From assembly GCF_039724765.1 (NCBI RefSeq), contig NZ_CP155729.1:2551501-2615500 (forward strand): DNA of 64,000 nucleotides, read 5' to 3'. The notes beneath the pieces were generated by a model. The model did no database searches and was not told the origin of the DNA. It was given only the letters and a program-made list of their open reading frames with translations. The first letter of the stretch is position 1. Each line of letters begins with the position of its first letter. This document shows, piece after piece, positions 17,530 to 26,114 of the stretch. The stretch is from Sagittula stellata E-37 (lineage in GTDB: Bacteria > Pseudomonadota > Alphaproteobacteria > Rhodobacterales > Rhodobacteraceae). Both the position numbers and the translations under genes were made by a program.

Positions 17530-18117
17530 TCAGCCGGTCTTGTCGGTCACCGTCAGCCCGAGCATCCGCCAGCTTTGAATGCCGCCCCGATAGTAGAAGA
17601 TGCGGTCTGCCGGATAGCCTGCCTCGATCATGTTGTGGATCGCGGTGGGCGACTGCCCGCACCACATGCCATTGCAGAACAGCGCGACCGGCCGCGCGTT
17701 TGCGCAATCCCACCCGTCGAAGTCCGGCTCGCAGCCAAGCTGCGCCAGTTCGTCGATGACGTAGGCGTAGGGGATGTTGACCGCGCCGGGGATGGAGCCG
17801 GTGCGGAACCAGTCTTCGGTGCGGCTGTCGATCACCATGGCGTCGGGGTCTTGCAGCATGTCCAGAAGCTCAAGCTCGCCGATGGTCGTCACGCCCGGTG
17901 CCGGCGTCATCGGCTGTATGCAGAACGGCGGGCAAGCGCGCGAGGTCTGCGCCCATTCGCCGTCAAGCTCGTTGGTCTGGTCCTGGATGCGGCTGATGGT
18001 GGCCGTTCCTCCCGCCGTCTCGACCGTGACCGAGGGCGTGTCGGGGGTGATGTTGACCTCTTCGGCCAGCAGCGGCGTGCTGAGCAACGCGCCCGCGACG
18101 ATGGATCTGATGAGCAT
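17530..18117 (-). CDS. Periplasmic rhodanese-like protein
   Basis: 195 residues with an N-terminal signal peptide (MLIRSIVAGALLSTPLLAEE). The rhodanese domain occupies about 90-190: MVIDSRTEDWFRTGSIPGAVNIPY, then the active-site loop ALFCNGMWCGQSP, then YYRGGIQSW. The first Cys of CNGMWCGQ is in the position of the persulfide-forming cysteine; a second Cys four residues on is typical of this secreted group. Rhodaneses move sulfane sulfur or act in redox. Start at 18117 has GGGAGG upstream. Neighbours give no substrate clue. Confidence 0.82.
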   Translation of the reverse strand: MLIRSIVAGALLSTPLLAEEVNITPDTPSVTVETAGGTATISRIQDQTNELDGEWAQTSRACPPFCIQPMTPAPGVTTIGELELLDMLQDPDAMVIDSRTEDWFRTGSIPGAVNIPYAYVIDELAQLGCEPDFDGWDCANARPVALFCNGMWCGQSPTAIHNMIEAGYPADRIFYYRGGIQSWRMLGLTVTDKTG

Positions 18118-18292
18118 GGTGTGTCCTCCCTTGTGAAATGGAGGTTGGGGCCGGGCAGGCACAATTCAAGCGCGGGCGCCCTGCCCCTTGTGCTGCCGCC
18201 GGTCGGACGTCGCGCCTCACCTGCGCTCTGCAACGGTCCGGACGATGCGCCGGAACCGTTCCCTTGCCCCGGGGCTTCGCCCGTGATTGGCA

Positions 18293-18315
18293 CGAACCGT
18301 CCCGCTGACGGTTCG
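18293..18315. repeat. Inverted repeat downstream of phoB
   Basis: CGAACCGTC (18293-18301) and GACGGTTCG (18307-18315), a perfect 9-bp stem with a 5-nt loop, in the 295-base gap between phoB and the rhodanese gene. It could mark the end of the pst-phoB transcript, though no U-tract follows. The same gap contains a 13-base direct repeat TGCGCCGGAACCG at 18246 and 18406. Confidence 0.4.
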
Positions 18316-18412
18316 CCACGCTCAGGACGCGGCATGGCCGCCTTGGGGATTCGCCCGCTCGTCGCTTGAAAGGTCCGCAGGACACTTCATCCGGCTGCGC
18401 CGGAACCGCGCC

Positions 18413-19102
18413 TCACCCCAGTGCATACCCCGCGCCGCGGACGGTGCGGAGGAGATCCTGGCCGCCGTGCTGGCTCAGCGCCTTGCGCAGGCGTCCGATG
18501 TGGACGTCGACGGTGCGGGTGTCGACATAGATGTCCCGGCCCCAGACCCGGTCCAGAAGCTGTTCGCGCGACCACACGCGGCCCGGCTTTTCCATGAAGG
18601 TGGTCAGCAGGCGGAACTCTGTCGGGCCCAGCTTCAGCGGCTTGCCGTTGCGGGTGACGCGGTGGGTTTCGGAATCGAGCACGATGTCCTCGTACTCCAG
18701 CCGCAGACCGGCGGCAGAGGGACGCGCGCGCCGGAGTTGCGCCCGCACCCGCGCCATCAGTTCGACGACCGAATAGGGTTTGACCACGTAGTCGTCGGCG
18801 CCGGTTTCCAGACCGCGCACCCGGTCCACCTCTTCCGAGCGCGCCGACAGCATGATGATCGGCACGTTGCGGGTTTCCGGCTTGGTCTTGATCTGGCGGC
18901 ACACCTCGATCCCGGACACGTTGGGCAGCATCCAGTCGAGCACCACGATGTCGGGGTTTTCCTCCGCCATCATCAGCAGCGCCTCTTCGCCGTTGCCGGC
19001 GCTGGCCACCCGGAAGCCTTCGGCCTCCAGGTTGTAGGACAGGACTTCGCGTTGTGCCGGCTCGTCCTCGACAAGCAATACCGTGGGCTGATCCGCCGCC
19101 AT
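18413..19102 (-). CDS. phoB: Phosphate regulon response regulator
   Basis: 229 residues, OmpR/PhoB type. Receiver: VEDE (11-14), phospho-acceptor Asp56 in VVLDWMLPN, conserved Thr/Ser and Lys (IMLSAR, VVKPYS). Winged-helix DNA-binding domain: LGPTEFRLLTTFMEKPGRVW and YVDTRTVDVHIGRLRKAL. When phosphorylated by PhoR it activates Pho-box promoters under phosphate limitation. It starts 5 bases after phoU and is the last gene of the pst operon, the standard alphaproteobacterial arrangement. Confidence 0.97.
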   Translation of the reverse strand: MAADQPTVLLVEDEPAQREVLSYNLEAEGFRVASAGNGEEALLMMAEENPDIVVLDWMLPNVSGIEVCRQIKTKPETRNVPIIMLSARSEEVDRVRGLETGADDYVVKPYSVVELMARVRAQLRRARPSAAGLRLEYEDIVLDSETHRVTRNGKPLKLGPTEFRLLTTFMEKPGRVWSREQLLDRVWGRDIYVDTRTVDVHIGRLRKALSQHGGQDLLRTVRGAGYALG

Positions 19103-19107
19103 CGCGC

Positions 19108-19851
19108 TCAGTCCTTGTCCGATTGGGTGAATTCCGACGACAGCCGGAAGTCCGTCGACGTGCGGTCGTGCTTCACCCGCGCCTCCGTCGGCATCTGGCC
19201 GGTGACGAGGAACACCACCTGTTCGGAAATCGAGGTCACATGGTCGCCCATGCGTTCGATGTTCTTGGCGATGAAATGCAAGTGCATGCAGGCGGTGATG
19301 TTGCGCGGGTCCTCCAGCATGAAGGTCAGGAACTCGCGGAACAGCGTGTTGTACATCTGATCGACGTCGCGGTCGCGTTCGATCACGTCGAGCGCCAGCG
19401 CCTCGTCGCGCTGGATATAGGCATCAAGCGCGTCCTTGAGCATCAGCTCGACCTCGCGGGCCATGCGGCGGAGCGAGGCGGCGGTTCCGCCGATCTGCTG
19501 CATCTGCGACAGGACGGAGGTCCGCTTGGCCATGTTCTTCGACAAATCGCCGATGCGTTCGAGGTTTGCGGACATGCGCATCACCGACAGCACGACCCGC
19601 AGGTCGGAGGCGATGGGCGCGCGGAGCGCGATGACCCGGGCGGCTTCCTCGTTGAGGCTTTCGTCCATGGCGTCGATGGCCTTGTCGCCCTCGCGGACTT
19701 TCTGGGCCAGTTCCTCGTCCCGCTTTTCGAGCGCGATGGCGGCGGAGATGATCGCCTCTTCGACGAGGCCGCCCATCTTCATGATCCGGGCCTGGATGCC
19801 TTCGAGGTCGCGGTCGAAGGCCGAGGCGATGTGCTGGTTCAGTTCGGTCAT
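19108..19851 (-). CDS. phoU: Phosphate signalling protein PhoU
   Basis: 247 residues forming two similar three-helix bundles with metal-binding motifs (RVVLSVMRMSANLERIGDL and HFIAKNIERMGDHVTSI). PhoU links the Pst transporter to PhoR and restrains Pho signalling when phosphate is plentiful. The start MTELNQH at 19851 lies 4 bases after the pstB stop; the longer open frame extends into pstB and is not used. Confidence 0.97.
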   Translation of the reverse strand: MTELNQHIASAFDRDLEGIQARIMKMGGLVEEAIISAAIALEKRDEELAQKVREGDKAIDAMDESLNEEAARVIALRAPIASDLRVVLSVMRMSANLERIGDLSKNMAKRTSVLSQMQQIGGTAASLRRMAREVELMLKDALDAYIQRDEALALDVIERDRDVDQMYNTLFREFLTFMLEDPRNITACMHLHFIAKNIERMGDHVTSISEQVVFLVTGQMPTEARVKHDRTSTDFRLSSEFTQSDKD

Positions 19852-19855
19852 TGAA

Positions 19856-20659
19856 TTATCCGATCCGTCCGGTGATGTAGCTTTCGGTGCGGGGATCTTC
19901 GGGGTTGGTGAAGATCTGGCCGGTTTCGCCGTATTCCACGAGGTTGCCAAGGTGGAAGAAGGCCGTTTTCTGGCTGACGCGCGCGGCCTGCTGCATGGAG
20001 TGGGTCACGATCACCACCGAGTAGTCCTGACGCAACTCGTCGATCAGTTCCTCGACCTGCGAGGTGGCGATCGGGTCGAGCGCGGAACAGGGTTCGTCCA
20101 TCAGCAGGACTTCGGGTTCCGTGGCGATGGCGCGGGCGATGCAGAGGCGCTGCTGCTGGCCGCCCGAAAGACCGGTGCCGGGGGCGTTCAGGCGGTCCTT
20201 CACCTCGTTCCAGATGGCGCCGCGGCGGAGCGACTTCTCGACGATTTCGTCGAGGTCGGCCTTGTTCTTGGCCAGACCGTGGATGCGCGGGCCGTAGGCG
20301 ATGTTGTCGTAGATCGACTTGGGGAACGGGTTCGGTTTCTGGAAGACCATGCCGACCTTGGCGCGCAGTTGCACCGGGTCGACGCGCTTGTCGTAGATGT
20401 CCTCGCCGTCGATCTCGATCTTGCCCTCGACGCGGCAGATGTCGATGGTGTCGTTCATGCGGTTGAGCGTGCGCAGGAAGGTGGACTTGCCGCAGCCCGA
20501 GGGACCGATGAAGGCGGTCACGGTCTTGTCCTCGATGTCAACGTCCACGTCCTTGATGGCATGGGTGTCGCCGTAGAATACCTGAACGCCACGGGCGCTG
20601 ATCTTGTTCTCGGTCTGGGTCACGTCTCGTTCCGTATGCGATGCGTCGTACATGTTCAT
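19856..20659 (-). CDS. pstB: Phosphate ABC transporter ATP-binding protein
   Basis: 267 residues. Walker A is GPSGCGKST, the signature is [14 protein letters not shown], Walker B is [13 protein letters not shown], and the switch His is in VTHSMQQA. The ending [10 protein letters not shown] is characteristic of PstB. It powers phosphate import through PstC and PstA. Start ATG with AGGACCC upstream; a 72-base gap separates it from pstA. Confidence 0.97.
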   Translation of the reverse strand: MNMYDASHTERDVTQTENKISARGVQVFYGDTHAIKDVDVDIEDKTVTAFIGPSGCGKSTFLRTLNRMNDTIDICRVEGKIEIDGEDIYDKRVDPVQLRAKVGMVFQKPNPFPKSIYDNIAYGPRIHGLAKNKADLDEIVEKSLRRGAIWNEVKDRLNAPGTGLSGGQQQRLCIARAIATEPEVLLMDEPCSALDPIATSQVEELIDELRQDYSVVIVTHSMQQAARVSQKTAFFHLGNLVEYGETGQIFTNPEDPRTESYITGRIG

Positions 20660-20731
20660 GGGTCCTATCCTAGCGTTTTGGCCGCCCGTCGGGAATGCCG
20701 GGCCTTGGCGGTGGGGCCGGATGTCTCCGGC

Positions 20732-22087
20732 TTACCAGCGGCGCTCGAAGCGGCGTCGCAGGATGATGGCGATGATGTTCATGGTCAGCAGGAAGACCAG
20801 GAGGATGATGATCCCGCCCCAGGCGCGTTCGTAATAAGCCGGGTCGGCGCGCTTGGCCCATTCGTAGATCTGCGCGGGCATGGCGGAGTTCGGCGACATG
20901 AAGCCTTCGGCGATGCCGTCGGGATAGTTGGTGGCGATGTAGCCCACCATGCCGATCAGCAGGAGTGGCGCGGTTTCGCCGAGTGCCTGCGCCAGACCGA
21001 TGATGGTGCCGGTCAGGATCCCCGGCATGGCCAGCGGCAGCACGTGGTGAAAGACCGCCTGCATCTTCGACGCGCCCACCCCGAGCGCCGCGTCACGGAT
21101 CGACGGCGGCACCGACTTCAGCGAGGCGCGGGTCGAGATGATGATCGTCGGCAGGGTCATCAGCGTCAGCACCAGGCCACCGACCAGCGGCGCCGACTGC
21201 GGCAGGTGCATGAACTGGATGAAGACCGCAAGACCCAGGATACCAAAGACGATGGACGGCACGGCAGCGAGATTAGAGATGTTCACCTCGATCAGGTCGG
21301 TCCAGCGGTTCTGAGGCGCGAATTCCTCAAGGTAGATGGAGGCGGCGACCCCGATGGGCAGCGACAGCGCCAGCACCACCAGCATCATGAAGAACGAACC
21401 CAGCATCGACACGCCCAGCCCGGCCTGTTCGGGGCGGGATTCGGAGGCGTCGGCCCCGAAGATGAACTCGGTGTTAAAGGACTTCTGGATCAGGCCGGCC
21501 CTGCGCATCTGGTCCACGAGGTCGAGATGCTCGGCGTCGATGTTCTTGTCCCGCGCCAGGTCGTCGCGTTTGACCCGGCCCTTGAAGTAGCCGTCCACGC
21601 GCGAGGAGGCGAGGATGCGAAAGTCGATGGTCTGGCCGATCCGGTCGGGGTTGGCGATCACGTAGTCACGCAGTTGTGCCGCGGCGGAGGCGGAGATCAG
21701 CGCCTTCATGTCCTTCGCGTCCTCAAGCGGGGTGTCGAAGCCCTCGTCCTGCACCTGTGCGAGGATCGCCTGCTGGATCAGCGGCTGGTAGCCGAAGGTC
21801 GAGACCTTCTTGATGTCCTCGATGTCGCGGTTGCCGTTCTTGTCCAGCTTCGCCTCGTCCAGGTAGACGGGCACCTCGATGAAGGTCTGCTGGAAGGCGG
21901 TCAGGCCGTTCGCCAGGATCGCCCAGAGCAGCACCACAAGGAAGAAGATGCCGGTGCCGATGGCGGCAAGGCCGTACATCTGGAACCGTTTTTCGGCGGC
22001 GTTGCGGTGCTTCGTGCGGGCGTCGGCGGCGGTCAGGGAAATCTTGCCGCGCGGTGCATCGGCGGTGTCCATGGATGCGTCAGTCAT
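20732..22087 (-). CDS. pstA: Phosphate ABC transporter permease PstA (long alphaproteobacterial form)
   Basis: 451 residues, much longer than E. coli PstA (about 296). After a first membrane helix (LAAIGTGIFFLVVLLWAILA) comes a roughly 180-residue insert with little hydrophobicity (the DUF3333-type segment), then a five-helix permease core including the EAA-loop-like VPPSIRDAALGVGASKMQAV. It forms the channel with PstC. Its ATG overlaps the pstC stop by 4 bases (22084-22087), with GGAG inside the end of pstC. Confidence 0.95.
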   Translation of the reverse strand: MTDASMDTADAPRGKISLTAADARTKHRNAAEKRFQMYGLAAIGTGIFFLVVLLWAILANGLTAFQQTFIEVPVYLDEAKLDKNGNRDIEDIKKVSTFGYQPLIQQAILAQVQDEGFDTPLEDAKDMKALISASAAAQLRDYVIANPDRIGQTIDFRILASSRVDGYFKGRVKRDDLARDKNIDAEHLDLVDQMRRAGLIQKSFNTEFIFGADASESRPEQAGLGVSMLGSFFMMLVVLALSLPIGVAASIYLEEFAPQNRWTDLIEVNISNLAAVPSIVFGILGLAVFIQFMHLPQSAPLVGGLVLTLMTLPTIIISTRASLKSVPPSIRDAALGVGASKMQAVFHHVLPLAMPGILTGTIIGLAQALGETAPLLLIGMVGYIATNYPDGIAEGFMSPNSAMPAQIYEWAKRADPAYYERAWGGIIILLVFLLTMNIIAIILRRRFERRW

Positions 22088-23541
22088 TCGTACTGCTCCC
22101 GGTACTTGCGCACGATGTAGAGGGCGAAGACGTTCAGCCCCAGCGTCAGGATGAAGAGGGTCATGCCGAGGGCGAAGGCCACCAGAGCCTCGGGGGATGC
22201 AAAGTCGGCGTCGCCGGTCAGCTGCGAGACGATCCGCGTGGTCACGGTGGTCATCGCCTCGAAGGGGTTGAGCGACAGCTTGGCCGCGGCCCCTGCCCCC
22301 AGCACCACGATCATCGTCTCGCCGATGGCGCGTGAGGTCGCCAGGAGGATGGCGCCGACGATGCCCGGCAGGGCTGCGGGCAGGATCACCTGCTTGATGG
22401 TCTCGGACTTCGTCGCCCCCAGCCCGTAGGATCCGTCACGCATCGCCTGCGGTACGGCGTTGATGATGTCGTCGGACAGCGAGGAGACGAAGGGGATCAG
22501 CATGATGCCCATCGCGATGCCGGCGGTGATGACGGCGCGGGTGCCCTGCATCCAGCCCAGACCGTCGCTGCCGAAGACCGACAGCAGCAGCGGGCCGACC
22601 GTCAGCAGCGCGAAGAGGCCGTAGACGATGGTCGGGATACCGGCCAGAACTTCGAGCGCGGGCTTGGCAAAGGCGCGCATCTTCGGGCCGGCGTATTCCG
22701 ACAGGTAGACGGCGGCGAACAGCCCGATCGGCACGGCGACCAGCAGCGCCACGAAGGAAATGTAGAGCGTACCCCAGAGCAGCGGCCAGATGCCCAGCTC
22801 GGACCCGCCGCCGAAGGAGGGCGACCAGGTGAGCGAGCCGAAGAAGTCGCCCGCCGGGTAGAGGCTGAAGAACCGGATGGTGTTGCCGATCAGCGAGAAC
22901 ACGATGCCCACGGTCGTCAGGATCGCGATGGAGGCGGCCGCGATCAGCAGGTAGCGGATGGAGGTCTCGACCACGTTACGGGCACGGAAGTCCTTGTTGG
23001 TCTCGCGCAGGGCGATTCCCAGCCCGGCCAGCGCCAGGACGATCACGGCCACGGTCATGTAGAGGGTGCCGCTGTTGTTGAGCACGCGGAATTTGCGCGC
23101 GGCGTCCAAAACGGCGGGGGTCAGCTCGGACGTGACGATCTGGCCGGCGTCCTTCAGCGTCTGCGTGACGTCGGACGCGCCGAGGTCGGCCACGGCGTCG
23201 GGCCGCATCAGACCAGCCGCTATGGCGTTGTCGATGCCGTCGGCGGCGCGGCGGACCTCGGCCATCACCAGCGACAGGTTGCTGCCCTCGGCGACCTCGG
23301 TGTCGGGGATCATCCCGGAAACCACCGCGTTCACGTAAAGCGGCTGCGCCAGAAGCCAGACGATCAGCAGCAGGAAGGCGGGTACGACGACCTTGATCGC
23401 CGCGTTCGAGCCGTAATAGGACGGCAGCGAGTGAAGGTGACGGCTGTCGCCGCCCGCGCTCTTCATTGCGCGGCCGCGCGCTGCGACGTAGCCGATGGCG
23501 GCCAGCGCAAGCACGATCACGATGAGCCAGAGTAATGGCAT
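22084..23541 (-). CDS. pstC: Phosphate ABC transporter permease PstC (long form)
   Basis: 485 residues against about 319 in E. coli. The extra part is N-terminal: two helices and a soluble stretch of about 110 residues before the conserved permease core. The core shows ELGIWPLLWGTLYISFVALL, YLSEYAGPKMR, the EAA loop (VPQAMRDGSYGLGATKSETI) and GRAIGET-type sequence (SRAIGETMIVVLGAG). Start with GGGGGGC upstream. It follows pstS after 105 bases containing a strong hairpin, so its expression is likely below that of pstS. Confidence 0.95.
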   Translation of the reverse strand: MPLLWLIVIVLALAAIGYVAARGRAMKSAGGDSRHLHSLPSYYGSNAAIKVVVPAFLLLIVWLLAQPLYVNAVVSGMIPDTEVAEGSNLSLVMAEVRRAADGIDNAIAAGLMRPDAVADLGASDVTQTLKDAGQIVTSELTPAVLDAARKFRVLNNSGTLYMTVAVIVLALAGLGIALRETNKDFRARNVVETSIRYLLIAAASIAILTTVGIVFSLIGNTIRFFSLYPAGDFFGSLTWSPSFGGGSELGIWPLLWGTLYISFVALLVAVPIGLFAAVYLSEYAGPKMRAFAKPALEVLAGIPTIVYGLFALLTVGPLLLSVFGSDGLGWMQGTRAVITAGIAMGIMLIPFVSSLSDDIINAVPQAMRDGSYGLGATKSETIKQVILPAALPGIVGAILLATSRAIGETMIVVLGAGAAAKLSLNPFEAMTTVTTRIVSQLTGDADFASPEALVAFALGMTLFILTLGLNVFALYIVRKYREQYE

Positions 23542-23586
23542 GTGCCCCCCGAAGTCCCTGTTTCTGTTGGTCTTTGGCTGAATGAA

Positions 23587-23617
23587 CGACGGGGCGGCGG
23601 GAAGGGCCGCCCCGTCG
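23587..23617 (-). terminator. Strong stem-loop between pstS and pstC (attenuator)
   Basis: Perfect 12-bp stem CGACGGGGCGGC (23587-23598) / GCCGCCCCGTCG (23606-23617) with a 7-nt loop. On the transcribed strand it is followed by TTCATTC, a weak U-rich tail. Such hairpins after the binding-protein gene of ABC operons allow partial termination, giving excess PstS over the membrane parts. Confidence 0.75.
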
Positions 23618-23646
23618 GAGAGGTATCCGGTCCCGTGAGGGTCCGA

Positions 23647-24687
23647 TTACATGCCTTCGTCGGCCATGGTGGTCTCGTTCGCGACCTTTTCCTGGGTCTG
23701 TGCCAGTTCCGGGTCAGCCACGAGGCCGTATGCCGAGAGCGGGCCGTCGGGGCCTGCGATCTCGTCCGCGACGAAGAATTCCGCGTATTCCTTCAGGCCC
23801 GGGATGACGCCGAGGTGTGCCTTCTTGATGTAGAAGTACAGCGGGCGCGACACCGGGTATTCGCCGGATGCGATGGTCTCGGTCTTCGGCTCGATGCCGG
23901 AAACGGTCGCGACCTTCAGCTTGTCGGTGTTGTTCTCGTAGAACGCCAGGCCGAACACGCCGATGCCGTTGGAGTTGGAGTCGATGGAGGCCAGCGTCTC
24001 GGTGTAGTCGCCGTCGATGTCGACCGAACGGCCGTCGGTGCGAACCGCGATGCAGGCGTCTTCGGCGTCGTCTTCGGACATGCCGCTGTCGAGCATCGCC
24101 TGCAGGGCGCCGGTCGCTTCGCAGCCAGCCGCCAGGACCTTCTCTTCGAAGACTTCACGGGTGCCGTGCTTGGTTCCGGGGATGAAGGCCATGATCTCGG
24201 CTTCCGGCAGGTCGCCGTTGAACTCGGACCACATGGTGTACGGGTTGTCGACCAGCTCGCCGTCCTTGACCACTTTCGGCGCGAGGGCGTTGTAGATGTC
24301 CGCCGGTTCGAAGGCAGTGAAGGCCGGGCCGTCGATCTGGGAGGCGAAGACGATGCCGTCATAGCCGATGCGGACTTCGATGATGTCGGTCACGCCGGCG
24401 TCTGCACAGGCGGCGATTTCCTTTTCGCGGATCGCGCGGGACGCGTTCGCGATGTCGATGGTGTTCTCGCCCACGCCTTCGCAGAAGCGCTTGAGGCCGG
24501 CGGAGGAACCACCGGATTCCACGACCGGGGTCGGGAAGTCGAAGTTTTCGCCGAACGCTTCGGCCACGATGGAGGCGTAAGGCAGAACTGTGGAGGAGCC
24601 TGCAACCTGCACGTTGTCACGTGCGTAGGCTGCGGAGGCTGCGGAAGCGAGCGCCAGAGCAGAGGCGGTCAGTTTCACGAATTTCAT
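23647..24687 (-). CDS. pstS: Phosphate-binding periplasmic protein PstS
   Basis: 346 residues with a signal peptide (ALALASAASAAYARD). The phosphate-binding segments are VQVAGSSTVLPYASIV near the mature start, VESGGSSAGLKRFCEG, and IDIANASRAIRE. It captures phosphate in the periplasm for PstCAB. A triple Pho-box-like repeat about 84-112 bases upstream predicts PhoB control. Start with GGGAG upstream. Confidence 0.97.
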   Translation of the reverse strand: MKFVKLTASALALASAASAAYARDNVQVAGSSTVLPYASIVAEAFGENFDFPTPVVESGGSSAGLKRFCEGVGENTIDIANASRAIREKEIAACADAGVTDIIEVRIGYDGIVFASQIDGPAFTAFEPADIYNALAPKVVKDGELVDNPYTMWSEFNGDLPEAEIMAFIPGTKHGTREVFEEKVLAAGCEATGALQAMLDSGMSEDDAEDACIAVRTDGRSVDIDGDYTETLASIDSNSNGIGVFGLAFYENNTDKLKVATVSGIEPKTETIASGEYPVSRPLYFYIKKAHLGVIPGLKEYAEFFVADEIAGPDGPLSAYGLVADPELAQTQEKVANETTMADEGM

Positions 24688-25075
24688 CAGGTTTGCTCCC
24701 TAGGTCAGGAATCGATCATCCCCAGTGATGACCGTCGGGCCCTTCGCTAAGGCCAGCGCGCAATGCTTTTGTGACGGCGACGTAACAGTTTCATGACGAT
24801 GGGCGATTTCGCGAATTTTCACGCAATGAGAGCGGGGCGTGCGTGGGCAGACGTCGCCGATGAGCGTACTTCAGTCGTGAAGTAATCTCGGTTTTGTAAT
24901 TTATTACAGATGCTTACGGGGTGTCATGCCAGTCCCCGCCGTCGAGCGACTGAAATGACGGGTGCCCCTTGGTCACTCAAGCCAGATTCCCGGACGGCGC
25001 GCCGACCGTGTCGAATCGTGACGCGGCGTTTACCGGATTCGCCGGTTTGTGACGGCTTTGTTCATGCTGTTCGGC
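24688..25075. other. Regulatory region between phoR and pstS
   Basis: 388 bases with the pstS Pho box (24771-24799). Further upstream is an A+T-rich stretch with an inverted repeat TACTTCA (24867-24873) / TGAAGTA (24878-24884) and a small dyad GTAAT-TT-ATTAC just after it. No gene is supported here. Confidence 0.6.
24771..24799 (-). promoter_or_regulatory. Pho box: three 7-bp repeats upstream of pstS
   Basis: Read on the minus strand: TCGTCAT, 4 bases, CTGTTAC, 4 bases, CCGTCAC. These are three direct 7-bp repeats at exact 11-bp spacing, matching the PhoB consensus CTGTCAT-N4-CTGTCAT. The last two units alone form a complete Pho box. They lie 84-112 bases upstream of the pstS start, followed by an AAAA stretch typical of the box. 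Confidence 0.8.
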
Positions 25076-26113
25076 TCAGGTGGCGGGCAGGATCACTGTG
25101 AAGGTCGTCCCCTTCCCCAGTTCGCTGTCCACGCGCAGCCGCCCGCGATGCCGGTTCACGATGTGCTTGACGATGGCCAGCCCCAGACCCGTGCCTCCCA
25201 TCTCACGCGAGCGGTGGCTGTCGACGCGGTAGAAACGCTCGGTGAGGCGCGGCAGGTGAATCTGGTCGATGCCCGGGCCGGTGTCGCTGACGGTCAGCCG
25301 CACACCACGCCCGCGCACGCGCGGTTCGTATTCGACCGCGTTCAGCGCCACGGTGACCGTCGCGCCCCGCCCGGAGTACTTGATGGCGTTCTCCAGAAGA
25401 TTGGTCAGCACCTGGCGCAACTGGTCTTCGTCGCCCGGGATGGTCACGGGCGTGGCGGGCACCGAGAGGTCGAGCTTCACGCCCGCCTCCTCGGCGATGG
25501 GGCGCAGGCCGTGCAGCGTCGAGCGGGCGATCTCCGCCGGATCGATCCGGGTCGTGGGCCTGACCCGTTCGTCCGCCTCCACCCGGCTGAGCGACAGCAG
25601 GTCGCCGATCAGGCGGTTCATGCGCGCGGCCTCGGACTCCATGATCGACAGGAACCGCGCCTGCCCCACCGGATCGTCGCGCGCCGGTCCCTTCAGCGTC
25701 TCGATGAAGCCGATCAGCGCCGTCAGAGGCGTGCGCAGTTCGTGGCTGACGTTCGCGACGAAGTCCCGGCGCATCTGGCCGATCTGCTCCATCGGGGTGA
25801 CGTCCTCGAAACAGACCAGCACGCCGCGTCCGCTTTCCAGCGTCACGGCGCGCACGGTCACGCGGTAGGTGGTGTCCTGCCGCCCGTCGTTGGTCAGGTA
25901 GTCGGCGGCACGGGGCGAGCCGTCGCGCAGGCAGGTCTCGATCGCGTCCAGCAGACCGGGCTGGCGCAGCGCGGTGATGAAGTGACGGCCGCGGATCGCC
26001 TGTCCCAGCAGGTCCAGGGCCGGACCGTTGGCCGCTTCGATCCGCTCGTCCCGGCGGATCATCACGGCAGGCAGCGGGATCGCCTCGACGAAGCCCGCCT
26101 CGGCCTCCGTCAT
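25076..26113 (-). CDS. phoR: Phosphate regulon sensor histidine kinase PhoR
   Basis: 345 residues. A PAS-like domain (about 10-105) precedes the HisKA domain with the phospho-His in DFVANVSHELRTPL, and the HATPase domain shows LLENAIKYS (N box), SDTGPGID (G1) and GGTGLGLAIVKH (G2). No membrane helix is visible, so it is a soluble PhoR, as in many Alphaproteobacteria. It should phosphorylate PhoB, encoded at the far end of the pst operon. The chosen ATG at 26113 follows the stop of the upstream PLP enzyme by one base, with GGGGAG nine bases before it. Confidence 0.92.
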   Translation of the reverse strand: MTEAEAGFVEAIPLPAVMIRRDERIEAANGPALDLLGQAIRGRHFITALRQPGLLDAIETCLRDGSPRAADYLTNDGRQDTTYRVTVRAVTLESGRGVLVCFEDVTPMEQIGQMRRDFVANVSHELRTPLTALIGFIETLKGPARDDPVGQARFLSIMESEAARMNRLIGDLLSLSRVEADERVRPTTRIDPAEIARSTLHGLRPIAEEAGVKLDLSVPATPVTIPGDEDQLRQVLTNLLENAIKYSGRGATVTVALNAVEYEPRVRGRGVRLTVSDTGPGIDQIHLPRLTERFYRVDSHRSREMGGTGLGLAIVKHIVNRHRGRLRVDSELGKGTTFTVILPAT

Positions 26114-26114
26114 C

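Noticed and set aside
19436..22120. 894-codon plus-strand open frame across phoU, pstB and pstA
   Set aside because: Antisense to three well-identified pst genes and with low-complexity, shadow-type composition.
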